A stretch of DNA of 64,000 nucleotides from Legionella saoudiensis (GTDB lineage: Bacteria; Pseudomonadota; Gammaproteobacteria; Legionellales; Legionellaceae), in contig NZ_LN901324.1 of NCBI RefSeq assembly GCF_001465875.1, positions 372,001 to 436,000 on the forward strand, given 5' to 3'. Positions 1 to 8,764 of this stretch are shown piece by piece; position 1 is the stretch's first letter; each line of letters opens with the position of its first letter. A program made the translations under genes and the position numbers. The notes beneath the pieces were generated by a model. The model worked only from the letters and a program-made list of their open reading frames with translations, was not told the DNA's origin and made no database searches.

Positions 1-993
1 TATTTCTCCTCCACCCAGCCGTTGAATGAACTTCAACTGATCAAGGTTGACACAGCTTACCGTGGTCCTATCTTTACCAATATCTATAACCACATCGTCT
101 GCATCTGGCCGATTCGCTCTAGCAAGGCTATCAATCATGGCCTGCATTTTAGGATCATTTCTATGCAAATCAGCCATAAATAAAAAGGCTTTTAACTGTT
201 GCTCTGCAGCTTTATGTAAGGTGATTTCAGCTTGTTGAACTTCTTTGTTATATTCCTCTAACTGTGTTTTATGCCTCTCTTTCAAATCCTCAAGCATGCT
301 TTCTTTAACAGCGGCTAAAGCCTCGGCATTTTCCTCCTCATCCTCAGGGAGGTTAAGTGCTGTTGTCAGATGCGCTTGAAAATCTTCATCCTGAAATAGA
401 GTTTCCAGATCATCAATTTCTTTTTGTTGTTGCGCTTCAATGGCGTTGCGGCCAGAGTTAGAAATGTCTTCTAATAATCCCTTAGCTTCTTGTGCGTGGT
501 ACTTTTTGGGGCCTTCTATTAATTTTTGGAAAGCCACCATTGATTCTTTATATTCCTTCTGGATTTTTTCAACATCCTCGCCGCCTAATACTTCATTAAA
601 CCCGTCTTTTACTGCTTTAATGGCTGCTTTTTTGGCAGGATCTTTATCACTTAACAGTTCATGAACCAAAGCGCCATCAGGTGTTTGTGCTTTGTCTAAC
701 TTTAGAACATCATCAATGCGGCTAGCAGCATATTTGTCCATGGCATCCATAGCTAATTTAGCATTTGACCCTAAACCAATGCTAGGTAGATAACCCTCAT
801 ACTCCTCGTCAACCTGTTGCATTGCCTGAGGACTAAATCGTGGATGAGTGACTCGATCACCAATAAACTTATTTAGTAGGCGACGGTCTTCAGGTTTTAC
901 GGGGTTTAAATCAGGACCACCAATTAAGGGAGCTGATGGAGTTAACTTATCTCGTAGGGCCTCTGCAACACGATTGAAAAAACCAGTAGCCAT
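1..993 (-). CDS. Coiled-coil protein of unknown function, 5' part only; effector candidate
   Basis: An uninterrupted frame starts at the ATG at 993 and runs off the left edge, giving 331 codons of an incomplete protein. It begins MATGFFNRVAEALRDK and has no signal peptide or membrane segment. Residues about 215-275 are Glu/Lys/Gln-rich and look like a long helix or coiled coil (KERHKTQLEEYNKEVQQAE). I do not recognise the family. A PmrA-type direct repeat with a -10-like hexamer lies 30-70 bases upstream (separate entry), a regulatory arrangement known for many Legionella Dot/Icm effector genes. A cytosolic, translocated protein is therefore a reasonable inference, but the C-terminus, where a secretion signal would sit, is outside the window. 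Confidence 0.8.
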   Translation of the reverse strand, partial: MATGFFNRVAEALRDKLTPSAPLIGGPDLNPVKPEDRRLLNKFIGDRVTHPRFSPQAMQQVDEEYEGYLPSIGLGSNAKLAMDAMDKYAASRIDDVLKLDKAQTPDGALVHELLSDKDPAKKAAIKAVKDGFNEVLGGEDVEKIQKEYKESMVAFQKLIEGPKKYHAQEAKGLLEDISNSGRNAIEAQQQKEIDDLETLFQDEDFQAHLTTALNLPEDEEENAEALAAVKESMLEDLKERHKTQLEEYNKEVQQAEITLHKAAEQQLKAFLFMADLHRNDPKMQAMIDSLARANRPDADDVVIDIGKDRTTVSCVNLDQLKFIQRLGGGEI

Positions 994-1025
994 AATTTCA
1001 TACCTCTATGCTTGATATTAAATTA

Positions 1026-1059
1026 AGTATAACACTTTTTTTATTAAGGTAGGATTAAG
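1026..1059 (-). promoter_or_regulatory. PmrA-type box with -10 element
   Basis: Read on the minus strand, CTTAAT (1059-1054), five bases, then CTTAAT again (1048-1043) form a perfect direct repeat with 11-bp periodicity. This is the layout of PmrA boxes (YTTAAK-N5-YTTAAK). Eleven bases downstream is TATACT (1031-1026), a good -10 hexamer, 33 bases before the ATG at 993. The box thus replaces the -35 region, as expected for a response-regulator-activated promoter. The call rests on motif and spacing only. Confidence 0.65.
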
Positions 1060-1160
1060 ATATTGGATGTGAAAAGGAAGTTAGCTTACTTGTAACTTGG
1101 GTTTATTTTTAATTATTTAAGTATTAAGCCCGTCACCCTGAGGAGAGTATATAATGAGGT

Positions 1161-1990
1161 TCCTGAATGGGCACGAATTAAATTCCTGCCAGCCTCAGGA
1201 GATCCCTCGCAATGCTCGGGATGACGAATCACTGAGGCCAAGAGGCGTTAAAGGCACATCATTCAGGTGTTTAGGAGGAAGGAGCTTCTGAATGGGGCAC
1301 GAATTAAATTCCTGCCCGCCTCGGGAGATCCCTCGCAATGCCCGGGATGACGAATCACTGAGGCCAAGAGGCGTTAAAGGCACATCATTCAGAGGTGTTT
1401 AGGAGGAAGGAGCTTCTGAATGGGGCACGAATTAAATTCCTGCCCGCCTCAGGAGATCCCTCGCAATGCTCGGGATGACGCATTACTGAGGCCAAGAGGC
1501 GTTTAAAGGCACGTCATCCAGAGGAGTTTACGACGAAGGAGCTTCTGAATGGGACACGAATTAATTCCTGCCAGCCTCAGGAGATCCCTCGCTATGCTCG
1601 GGATGACGAAACACTGAGGCCAAGAGGCGTTAAAGGCACGTCACTCAGAGGTATTTAGCGGGAAGGAGCTTCTGAATGAGGCACGAATTAATTCCTGCCA
1701 GCCTCAGGAGATCTCTCGCTATGCTCGGGATGACGGCTCACTTAGGCAAAGCGGCGTTAAAGGCACGTCATCCAGAGGAGTTTACGACGAAGGATCTTCT
1801 GAATGGGGCACGAATTAATTCCCGCCTGCCTCAGGAGATCCCTCGCTATGCTCGGGATGACGAATCACTGAGGCACAGAGGCATTAAAGGGACGTCATCC
1901 AGAGGAGTTTACGACGAAGGCTCTTCTGAATGGGGCACGTATTTATTCCAGCTTTTCCCTCACGAAGCTTGGGATGACGTGACTCTCAAT
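1161..1990. repeat. Tandem array of about seven ~127-bp repeats
   Basis: The landmark (G)CACGAATTAA recurs at about 1171, 1297, 1425, 1554, 1681 and 1808, and a degraded copy starts at 1935. The spacing is 126-129 bases. Each unit contains GAGATCCCTCGCNATGC, CGGGATGACG, then AGGCGTTAAAGGCACGTCA and a GAAGGAGCTTCTGAATGG end. GTCATCC and GGATGAC segments face each other, so units can fold. The period is not a multiple of three, and no shared reading frame persists, so the array is non-coding. The last copy diverges most. It fills the space between the left-edge gene and metQ; the same GTCATCC/GGATGAC signature appears singly elsewhere in the window. Confidence 0.9.
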
Positions 1991-2005
1991 GGCTAAGCTG
2001 GTTAT

Positions 2006-2782
2006 TTACCAGGCAGGAAGGGCTGCATCACCGAATAAAGTTTTCGCTTTTTCTTTTACTTCCTCTGAATTCAGTGCCTTCACAAATAGTTCCAGTTGCG
2101 CCTTTTTAGGGCTGTCACTGCGAATGACTATGACATTAGCATAAGGAGAGTCTTTATCCTCAGTAAACAGCGCATCATGTGATGGCGTTAAACCTGCTGG
2201 TAGAGCAAAGGTGGTGTTAATAACCGCAGCGTCTACATCAGGCAATACTCTTGGCAATTGTGCCGCATCCATCTCTTTAAATTGAAAACCATGAGGATTT
2301 GTAGCGATATCTTTTAAACCACTACTCTCATTATTTTTTAGTGTAATTAAATGAGCTTTTTCTAATAATTGTAAGGCGCGTAATTCATTACTAGGATCAT
2401 TAGGCACCGCAATCACTGCCTTTTCAGGTAAGTCATTTAAATTTTTGAATTTCTTAGAGTAAATACCTACAGGGTAAACGAAAGTGCGACCAATTGTTTC
2501 GATATTATAATGGTGTGCCTTAATTGCTGCTTGAAGATAGGGTAGATGTTGATAGACATTGGCATCTAAGCTTCCATCTTGTAATGCTTCATTCGGTAAG
2601 TTGTAGTCGTTAAAAGAGACAATTTTAACATCAATTCCATATTTTTTTTGAGCAACTTCTTTCGCTGTTTCAATGAGCTCTGTTTCAGGCCCAGCAATTG
2701 CTCCTACAACTAATGTATTAGGGGAAGGCTTATTGCATGCAACAAGACTAAATAATAAAACTATATAAGTTAAAATCCGCAT
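2006..2782 (-). CDS. metQ: Methionine ABC transporter substrate-binding lipoprotein MetQ
   Basis: This is a 258-residue NlpA/MetQ-family binding protein. The N-terminus has a lipoprotein signal with the lipobox LVAC near residue 16, so the mature protein is anchored in the periplasmic face of the inner membrane. Family features include the VGAIAGPE start of the mature domain and the DGSLDANVYQHLPYL block that shapes the methionine site. It is the last gene of a leftward metN-metI-metQ operon, 15 bases after metI. It captures D/L-methionine and delivers it to MetI. Family assignment is firm; substrate range is inferred from the family. Confidence 0.93.
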   Translation of the reverse strand: MRILTYIVLLFSLVACNKPSPNTLVVGAIAGPETELIETAKEVAQKKYGIDVKIVSFNDYNLPNEALQDGSLDANVYQHLPYLQAAIKAHHYNIETIGRTFVYPVGIYSKKFKNLNDLPEKAVIAVPNDPSNELRALQLLEKAHLITLKNNESSGLKDIATNPHGFQFKEMDAAQLPRVLPDVDAAVINTTFALPAGLTPSHDALFTEDKDSPYANVIVIRSDSPKKAQLELFVKALNSEEVKEKAKTLFGDAALPAW

Positions 2783-2797
2783 CTACAACTCCAATAA

Positions 2798-3445
2798 TTA
2801 ATTATGTACAAAACGTTTTGCTAAATAATCACCGAACATTTGTGTTAACTGCACCATAATTATTAACACGATTACAGTGGCGAGCATAACTCCTGCATCG
2901 AATCGTTGATAACCGTAGTTAATTGCTAAAGTACCCAGCCCTCCAGCGCCTACTGTACCGGCCATTGCCGAGTAATTTACTAAAGTAATTGCGGTAACAG
3001 TGATTGCGTGGATTAATGCGGGTTTGGCTTCGGGAAGCAAAATATGAAAAATAATTTGTTTCGTATTCGCACCCATCGCATAACCTGTTTCGATAAGTCC
3101 ATTGGGTAAACTTTGATAGACATTATCAACAAGCCTGGCAAAAAAAGGAATTGCACCTAAAGTTAAGGGTACGATTGCTGCGTTCATCCCAATTGAAGTA
3201 CCCACAATGAGCCGAGTAAATGGAATGATCGCCACTAGTAATATAATAAAAGGTATGGAGCGTGCCATATTAATAAAAACAGATAAGGCCTTATGTAATT
3301 TGGGCATGTGCTTTATATGATTCGACGAATAGAGTAGGGTGCCTAAGGGTAAGCCCAGTAATACTGCAAATACAGTACTGGTAATCACCATATAAAGCGT
3401 TTCACCTGTTGCAATTAATAAATCATATGCCATCGGGAAGGACAT
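2798..3445 (-). CDS. metI: Methionine ABC transporter permease MetI
   Basis: A 215-residue inner-membrane permease with about five hydrophobic segments. The BPD-transport EAA loop is present as [15 protein letters not shown], where the ATPase MetN docks. Length matches MetI of other proteobacteria (about 217). The start at 3445 overlaps the end of metN by 23 bases, implying translational coupling; an internal ATG at 3430 is possible. It forms the membrane channel of the methionine importer with the MetN dimer and MetQ. Confidence 0.93.
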   Translation of the reverse strand: MSFPMAYDLLIATGETLYMVITSTVFAVLLGLPLGTLLYSSNHIKHMPKLHKALSVFINMARSIPFIILLVAIIPFTRLIVGTSIGMNAAIVPLTLGAIPFFARLVDNVYQSLPNGLIETGYAMGANTKQIIFHILLPEAKPALIHAITVTAITLVNYSAMAGTVGAGGLGTLAINYGYQRFDAGVMLATVIVLIIMVQLTQMFGDYLAKRFVHN

Positions 3446-4448
3446 AACCTAAAACCTCCACAGTTAATTTTGCTTGCTCACAACGCTCAATAAAGGCTTC
3501 GAGTAATAAGGGATGAGCAGTTAACTCAACGATTAAAACGCCACAAGTTACCGTATCAAAGCGATCAATGTTTGCTAGTAATATATTGATATCCAGATTT
3601 AATTCACGGCTAGTTTGGCTAATGAATGGAACAGTTGCTTCCTCACCTTGGAAAAATAAACGCAGTAAAGGCTTATCTGTAACATAAGAGGCAAGCCGGC
3701 TAGTTAAGCATTCTGGAAGCTCTGGACTCAATTGAGCATAAAGCATACTGCGGGCCATACTGTCTTTTTTGTTAAATACATTGGCTAAAGAAGTTGTTTC
3801 AGTCAGACGACCATGTTCAATAACTGCAAGTCGTTTGCAAATACGTTTTACTACATCCATTTCATGGGTAATCAGAATAATGGTAATTCCATAAAGACCA
3901 TTAATCTTTTTTAATAACGCTAAAATTGAATCCGTGGTTTCAGGATCTAAAGCAGAGGTTGCTTCGTCACAAAGCAATATTTTAGGTGAACAGCTTAAGG
4001 CACGTGCAATTGCTACACGTTGCTTTTGGCCACCACTTAGTTGACTTGGGTAAGCTAATTTTTTATCGGTCAGTTCAACAATAGGCAATAGCTCTTCAAT
4101 TTTAATGCGGATGGCTTCTTCATCTATGCCTTGGATGCGCATGGGTAGGGCAATGTTATCATAGACTGTTTTCGAGCTAAGCAAGTTAAACTGCTGAAAG
4201 ATCATTGCCATCTTATGACGTGCACGTGCTAAATCTTTGCGTGAAAGACTAGTTAGGTATTGTCCGTCAATGACAACATCGCCTTGATCCGGACGCTCCA
4301 GTAGATTCATACACCTTAATAAGGTGGATTTCCCTGCACCACTTTTACCAATGATGCCAAAAATTTCACCTTCTTGGATGAACAAGTTAATGTCCTGCAG
4401 GACAGGTTTGCCAGAAAAGGATTTGTTTAATCCTATTAATTCGATCAT
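3423..4448 (-). CDS. metN: Methionine ABC transporter ATPase MetN
   Basis: A 341-residue ABC ATPase. Walker [10 protein letters not shown] lies at residues 34-42, the signature [15 protein letters not shown] at about 140, Walker [12 protein letters not shown] just after, and the H-loop in ITHEMDVV. The C-terminal ~80 residues form the NIL domain, which in MetN homologues binds methionine and inhibits transport. It is the first gene of metNIQ. The 5' region contains inverted repeats (separate entry) that may be a structured leader or operator. Confidence 0.94.
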   Translation of the reverse strand: MIELIGLNKSFSGKPVLQDINLFIQEGEIFGIIGKSGAGKSTLLRCMNLLERPDQGDVVIDGQYLTSLSRKDLARARHKMAMIFQQFNLLSSKTVYDNIALPMRIQGIDEEAIRIKIEELLPIVELTDKKLAYPSQLSGGQKQRVAIARALSCSPKILLCDEATSALDPETTDSILALLKKINGLYGITIILITHEMDVVKRICKRLAVIEHGRLTETTSLANVFNKKDSMARSMLYAQLSPELPECLTSRLASYVTDKPLLRLFFQGEEATVPFISQTSRELNLDINILLANIDRFDTVTCGVLIVELTAHPLLLEAFIERCEQAKLTVEVLGYVLPDGI

Positions 4449-4475
4449 TATTATAACCTGAGATTACGTATTTAT

Positions 4476-4563
4476 GCTTGCGGGACGCTTTGGAGGGAAT
4501 GATGTTCACTACCCGCTTTAGCCGTATTTTCAAAAAAGAAGACTTTTTTGAGCGTCCGCAAGC
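4476..4563. repeat. Inverted repeats in the metN upstream region
   Basis: The arms GCTTGCGGGACGCT (4476-4489) and AGCGTCCGCAAGC (4551-4563) are complementary apart from one extra G. Nested inside is a perfect 8-bp hairpin TCAAAAAA/TTTTTTGA (4530-4537/4544-4551). The element lies 28-115 bases upstream of metN and also upstream of the divergent outer membrane protein gene. It could be a transcript leader, an attenuator-like structure or a small mobile palindrome. I see no recognised SAM riboswitch core. Confidence 0.5.
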
Positions 4564-4740
4564 TGAATTTCAAATCGACGCCATGTTTAGAATTATACAC
4601 AAACTGTTTGCTTAAACAAAGGATTATTTTGGCAGTTACGGGGCAACGAACTTAAAAACTACGTCAATTACCTCTAAAATCTATTGCCAGAACAGTTCGC
4701 TACATTGTATGATTTTTCCTTTTTGTCACAAGGATGTTCC

Positions 4741-5496
4741 ATGTATTTGGGTAACACGAAGCACCACGCAGCAATCTTAGCATTGTTCTCTACTTTGAGT
4801 TGTTCCGCAGCATTTGCAGGTACAATGGGACCTGTAAGCTCAGCTTTTAAAGGCCATTTCCTTGCTCAAATCGGGGGATATTCTGCGATTCAAGGAAAGG
4901 CACAAACAATCCATATGACCGAGAATTTAATCGGTAATCGCTATACGGTAACTACGCATAATCAAGGTAATGGTCTTGTTGGGTTGGGGTATTTGCTTGA
5001 TGGCCCCATAATTCAAGGACGCTTCCCAATTTCTTATGGAATTGATGCCTTTTTCTTAGGCCAAACTTCTGTTCGTGGGTACATAATTCAAGAAGAGGAA
5101 TTTACCAATCTTTCTTATCGCTACAAAGTACAACATATTCCACTTTATTTTGTTGCTAAAACGGTACTTGATACCAAGGTTGAAAAGGTGAAGTTAGCTT
5201 TTGATGCAGGGATTGGTCCCAATTTCATGAGTGCAAGCCATTATAAAGAGGAGGCATTGGCGGCCTTCGTTATCCCTGATCGTGCCTTTTCCGGCCGAAA
5301 TAACACTACATTTGCTGCAACAGTGGGGGCAAGTCTTCGCTACGTGAACTCACCTGATAGCATTCCTTTAGAATGCGGTTATCGCTTTTTCTATTTAGGA
5401 CAAGGGAAGTTTCAGACCAATAATGAGCAAGTGCTTAATACCGTTAAAACAGGCGATAATTACGCAAATGCTTTTGTGTGTACGGTTACTATTTAA
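4741..5496 (+). CDS. GTMGPV-type outer membrane beta-barrel protein
   Basis: The ATG at 4741 follows AAGGA (4730-4734) by six bases and begins a signal peptide ending SAAFAGTMGPV. An upstream in-frame start at 4684 would place 19 unlikely residues before the signal. The mature protein (about 225 residues) starts GTMGPV, the hallmark of a family of outer membrane proteins expanded in Legionella. Alternating hydrophobic strands and a C-terminal YANAFVCTVTI strand fit an eight-stranded-type barrel. The specific function is unknown. Confidence 0.85.
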   Translation: MYLGNTKHHAAILALFSTLSCSAAFAGTMGPVSSAFKGHFLAQIGGYSAIQGKAQTIHMTENLIGNRYTVTTHNQGNGLVGLGYLLDGPIIQGRFPISYGIDAFFLGQTSVRGYIIQEEEFTNLSYRYKVQHIPLYFVAKTVLDTKVEKVKLAFDAGIGPNFMSASHYKEEALAAFVIPDRAFSGRNNTTFAATVGASLRYVNSPDSIPLECGYRFFYLGQGKFQTNNEQVLNTVKTGDNYANAFVCTVTI

Positions 5497-5617
5497 AAAG
5501 CTTGCTTAATTACCTAGACAAACTTGCAATTATAGAATGTGCAGGAAGCGATCAATTAAAAAATTAGGTAAGCGTTTACGCTGTATGTATTCTATTAAAA
5601 TTAAATAAAAAACTACT

Positions 5618-5701
5618 GTCATTGCGAACAAAGTGAAGCAACCCAGTACTGAGTCTTAACGAAGCATCGTTCTGGGTTGCTTCGCCATGGCTCGCAATGA
5701 C
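5618..5701. repeat. Palindromic element (GTCATTGCGA type)
   Basis: The outer arms GTCATTGCGA (5618-5627) and TCGCAATGAC (5692-5701) are perfect complements. The inner arms GAAGCAACCCAG (5635-5646) and CTGGGTTGCTTC (5672-5683) also match over 12 bp. This form of dispersed repeat is common in intergenic DNA of several intracellular bacteria and Legionella. It sits in the 278-base gap between two convergent genes. Confidence 0.8.
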
Positions 5702-5729
5702 GGAATTTACATATGTCGTGAACGCTACA

Positions 5730-5764
5730 TGCGCAAACGCCCAGCTATATGAGCGTTTTGCGCA
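5730..5764. terminator. Hairpin downstream of the acetoacetyl-CoA synthetase gene
   Basis: TGCGCAAACGC (5730-5740) pairs with GCGTTTTGCGCA (5753-5764) with one bulged T. It lies 10 bases past the stop codon of the last gene in the leucine cluster. There is no clear T-run, so termination is probable rather than certain. Confidence 0.45.
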
Positions 5765-5774
5765 CGAAGAATAC

Positions 5775-7748
5775 TTAACTCATAAGCTCTTTGCGATTTT
5801 TATAGTCTTCCAGGGCTTGAGGGTTAGCTAAGGATTGTACGTTATTTACCGGCAAGCCGTGCACCACTTGTCGCACAGCTACCTCAACTATTTTTCCACT
5901 AATGGTGCGAGGAATATCATTGACCTGGACTATTTTAGCGGGAACATGACGGGGGGAGGCATTTTGGCGAATGATTAAACGGATTTTATTCATCAGCTCT
6001 TTAGTTAACTCGATACCTTCACGTAGTTTAACAAATAAGACTACGCGAACATCATCTTCCCAATCTTGACCAATTACAATGCTGTCGAGGATCTCATCAA
6101 TTTTTTCTACTTGGCGATAAATTTCCGCAGTACCGATGCGTACTCCGCCTGGATTTAATATTGCATCGGAGCGACCGTAAATAACTAAGCCGTGATTGGC
6201 AGTTATCTCTGCAAAATCACCATGGGCCCAAACACCAGGGAAATGCTCAAAATAGGCACGATGATATAGTTCGCGATGCTTATCGTTCCAAAAACCAACG
6301 GGCATTGATGGAAAAGGCATAGTACATACTAATTCTCCTCGTTCTTGCTGAATGGAGTTCCCTTCATCATCAAAGACCTCAACTGCCATTCCTAATCCTA
6401 AGCATTGTAGTTCTCCGCGGTAAACTGGCAACATAGGATTGCCTAGAGCAAAACAGGAAATAATATCGGTACCGCCAGAAATAGAGCTCAATTGGAGGTC
6501 ACTTTTTATTTGTTCGTAGACATAATCATAGTTTTTAGGTAGTAAAGGTGAACCGGTGGAAAGAATGCAACGCAAAGCGCTTAAATTAAACTCTTCTTTC
6601 GGTTTGACTCCAGCTTTTTCAACACTAGAAATAAATTTGGCGCTGGTGCCAAAAACAGTAACCTTTTCTTCTTCAAGTAGTTTGAACAGACGATTGCTTT
6701 CCGGGTAAGTAGGGGAACCTTCATATAAGGTTAGAGTAACTCCTAATGCTAAGGCGGAGACAGTCCAGTTCCACATCATCCAACCGCAGGTTGTATAAAA
6801 GCATAAATTATCTTTAGCTTGTAGATCCGTATGCAATCCTAATTCTTTAATATGTTGAACTAAGGTGCCTCCAGCGCCATGAACGATGCATTTAGGTTTT
6901 CCAGTAGTACCTGAAGAAAACATAATATAAAGCGGGTGCTCAAAGGGAACAGAGGCAAATTCACATTCTTTGGCAGGTTTTAGAAACTCATCCCAATAAC
7001 TGGCTTTAGGTAAGTCTGCTAAATCAATTCGTTCATTAATATTAGGACAGATGACGGTATGTTTCAGTGTGGTCATTGCCGAACTAAGTTGCTTAATTTT
7101 TTCCGAACCGCTAAATTTTTTACCATTATATTGATGACCATCACAAATAAATAAGACTTTAGGGTCAACTTGCCCTAAGCGATCCATGGCCGCTTGGGTA
7201 CCAAAGTCAGGTGAACAAGAAGACCATATTGCCCCCAGAGAGGTTGCAGCTAACATGGCAATAATGGTGTAATGAGTATTAGGCATTAAAGCAACAACAC
7301 GATCCCCATTAATGACTCCAGCAGCTGCTAAACCTGCAGCACATTGTGCTACAGCAGCATATAATTCTGCGTAGGTCATTACGTGGCGCTCATCATTCTC
7401 ATTCCTGCTGATTAAGGCGATGTGATCATCTCGTCGAGATAAAAGTTTTTGCGCAAAATTGAATTTGGCTCCCGAGAACCAACGCGCCTCCATCATGTCA
7501 CTGTAATAATTTAAAATTTGATGGGGCGGCATATCAAATTTTAAATGAAAAAAATCGCATAAGGTTAACCAAAATGAGTCTGGATGCTTAATAGACCAAG
7601 TGTGTAAATCCTGATAGCTTTCAAAAACTTGGCAATGCTTTTCGGCAGCAAAATCCATAAATTGACACATTCTTGTAGCTTGGGGGTTTTGAGGTTTCCA
7701 TACTAACTCACTCATTCTTTTATTCTCTATTTCTTGGGTTGTTTCCAT
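5775..7748 (-). CDS. aacS: Acetoacetyl-CoA synthetase (acetoacetate-CoA ligase)
   Basis: This ANL-superfamily enzyme of about 650-660 residues activates acetoacetate with ATP and CoA to acetoacetyl-CoA. The P-loop MFSSGTTGKPKCIVHG, the aromatic block FYTTCGWMMWNW and the catalytic lysine motif PRTISGKIVEVAVR near the C-terminus are intact. First codons are ambiguous: GTG at 7766, ATG at 7748 or ATG at 7715. The last gives the family-like start MSELVWKPQ. It closes the leucine pathway by recapturing the acetoacetate released by the upstream HMG-CoA lyase, feeding the thiolase encoded earlier in the cluster. Confidence 0.92.
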   Translation of the reverse strand: METTQEIENKRMSELVWKPQNPQATRMCQFMDFAAEKHCQVFESYQDLHTWSIKHPDSFWLTLCDFFHLKFDMPPHQILNYYSDMMEARWFSGAKFNFAQKLLSRRDDHIALISRNENDERHVMTYAELYAAVAQCAAGLAAAGVINGDRVVALMPNTHYTIIAMLAATSLGAIWSSCSPDFGTQAAMDRLGQVDPKVLFICDGHQYNGKKFSGSEKIKQLSSAMTTLKHTVICPNINERIDLADLPKASYWDEFLKPAKECEFASVPFEHPLYIMFSSGTTGKPKCIVHGAGGTLVQHIKELGLHTDLQAKDNLCFYTTCGWMMWNWTVSALALGVTLTLYEGSPTYPESNRLFKLLEEEKVTVFGTSAKFISSVEKAGVKPKEEFNLSALRCILSTGSPLLPKNYDYVYEQIKSDLQLSSISGGTDIISCFALGNPMLPVYRGELQCLGLGMAVEVFDDEGNSIQQERGELVCTMPFPSMPVGFWNDKHRELYHRAYFEHFPGVWAHGDFAEITANHGLVIYGRSDAILNPGGVRIGTAEIYRQVEKIDEILDSIVIGQDWEDDVRVVLFVKLREGIELTKELMNKIRLIIRQNASPRHVPAKIVQVNDIPRTISGKIVEVAVRQVVHGLPVNNVQSLANPQALEDYKNRKELMS

Positions 7749-7798
7749 TTCGCCTAAAAGATGCACCCATTTAAAGCGACTTATCGATTCAACCCTAT

Positions 7799-8707
7799 TT
7801 AGTTACAAGGATTTGCCAATAAGGCATTGGCAACTTTTGATTGATTTTTGCGACCGAGAATCTTACAAATAAGATCACCTACAGCTACAATTTTAAATAC
7901 GTCAATGCCAGTTTCTATTCCTAAACCATGCATTAGGTATAAAACATCTTCCGTTGCCACATTGCCCGTAGCCCCCAAGGCATAAGGACAACCACCAAGA
8001 CCGGCAACGGAACTGTCAAAACGATGGACTCCATGGTGTAATGAGGCATAAATATTGGCGATAGCCTGACCATAGGTATCATGAAAATGCATTGCTAATT
8101 GTTCTAAAGGTAGTATTTTAAGTATTTCATCTAAAAGTAATTGGGTTTGCTTCGGTGTGCCTACACCAATCGTATCTCCTAAAGACACTTCATCTACACC
8201 CAAATCCCAAAGCTTTTGTGTCACATTAACTACTTGAGCAGGAGAAATGCTGCCTTCATAAGGACAGCCTAAAACACAAGAGATATAAGCACGCACCTTA
8301 ATGTGGTGTTCTTTAGCTAACGCAAGAACAGGCTTAAAGCGCTCAATGCTTTCATCAATAGAACAATTAATGTTGCGCTCATTAAACGCTTCACTGGCCG
8401 CAGTAAATACCGCGATTTCTTTAACGCCGGACTCTAATGCTTTTTGCATGCCCCGTTCATTGGGGACCAATGCTGAATAATGTATAGACGGTACTTTATT
8501 GATCGCACGAAAGACTTCCTCATTATCTGCTAACTGGGGAATGGCTTTTGCAGACACAAAACTGGTGACTTCAATATATTCCAAACCCGTTTGACTCAAC
8601 GCATTGATTAACTCAATTTTATGCTTACTGGACACAAAAGCAGATTCATTTTGTAGTCCATCACGTGGTCCTACTTCGATAATTGTCACGCGCTGTGGAT
8701 AGTCCAT
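7799..8707 (-). CDS. mvaB: Hydroxymethylglutaryl-CoA lyase
   Basis: The 302-residue TIM-barrel enzyme cleaves HMG-CoA to acetoacetate and acetyl-CoA, the last reaction of leucine breakdown. The N-terminal IIEVGPRDGLQNE motif supplies metal and substrate ligands. The C-terminal signature VAGLGGCPYALGATGNVATE carries the catalytic Cys and the flexible loop, and HFHDTYGQ holds metal-binding histidines. It lies between the carboxylase alpha subunit and acetoacetyl-CoA synthetase genes on the same strand. Confidence 0.95.
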   Translation of the reverse strand: MDYPQRVTIIEVGPRDGLQNESAFVSSKHKIELINALSQTGLEYIEVTSFVSAKAIPQLADNEEVFRAINKVPSIHYSALVPNERGMQKALESGVKEIAVFTAASEAFNERNINCSIDESIERFKPVLALAKEHHIKVRAYISCVLGCPYEGSISPAQVVNVTQKLWDLGVDEVSLGDTIGVGTPKQTQLLLDEILKILPLEQLAMHFHDTYGQAIANIYASLHHGVHRFDSSVAGLGGCPYALGATGNVATEDVLYLMHGLGIETGIDVFKIVAVGDLICKILGRKNQSKVANALLANPCN

Positions 8708-8764
8708 ATTTATCTCTTTGTGTTCACTGTTATAGTTGAATTAGGTGATAACCATCATCAAGAA

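Noticed and set aside
1161..1990. CRISPR array
   Set aside because: The whole 127-bp unit repeats with no unique spacers, and there are no cas genes.
1195..1996. Open frames on both strands inside the 127-bp repeats (62 and 106 codons)
   Set aside because: The repeat period is not a multiple of three, so each copy is read in a different frame, and there is no convincing ribosome site. The frames are by-products of the repeat.
4449..4740. SAM or methionine riboswitch before metN
   Set aside because: The inverted repeats do not form a recognisable four-way junction or conserved core of a known class, so only the repeats are reported.
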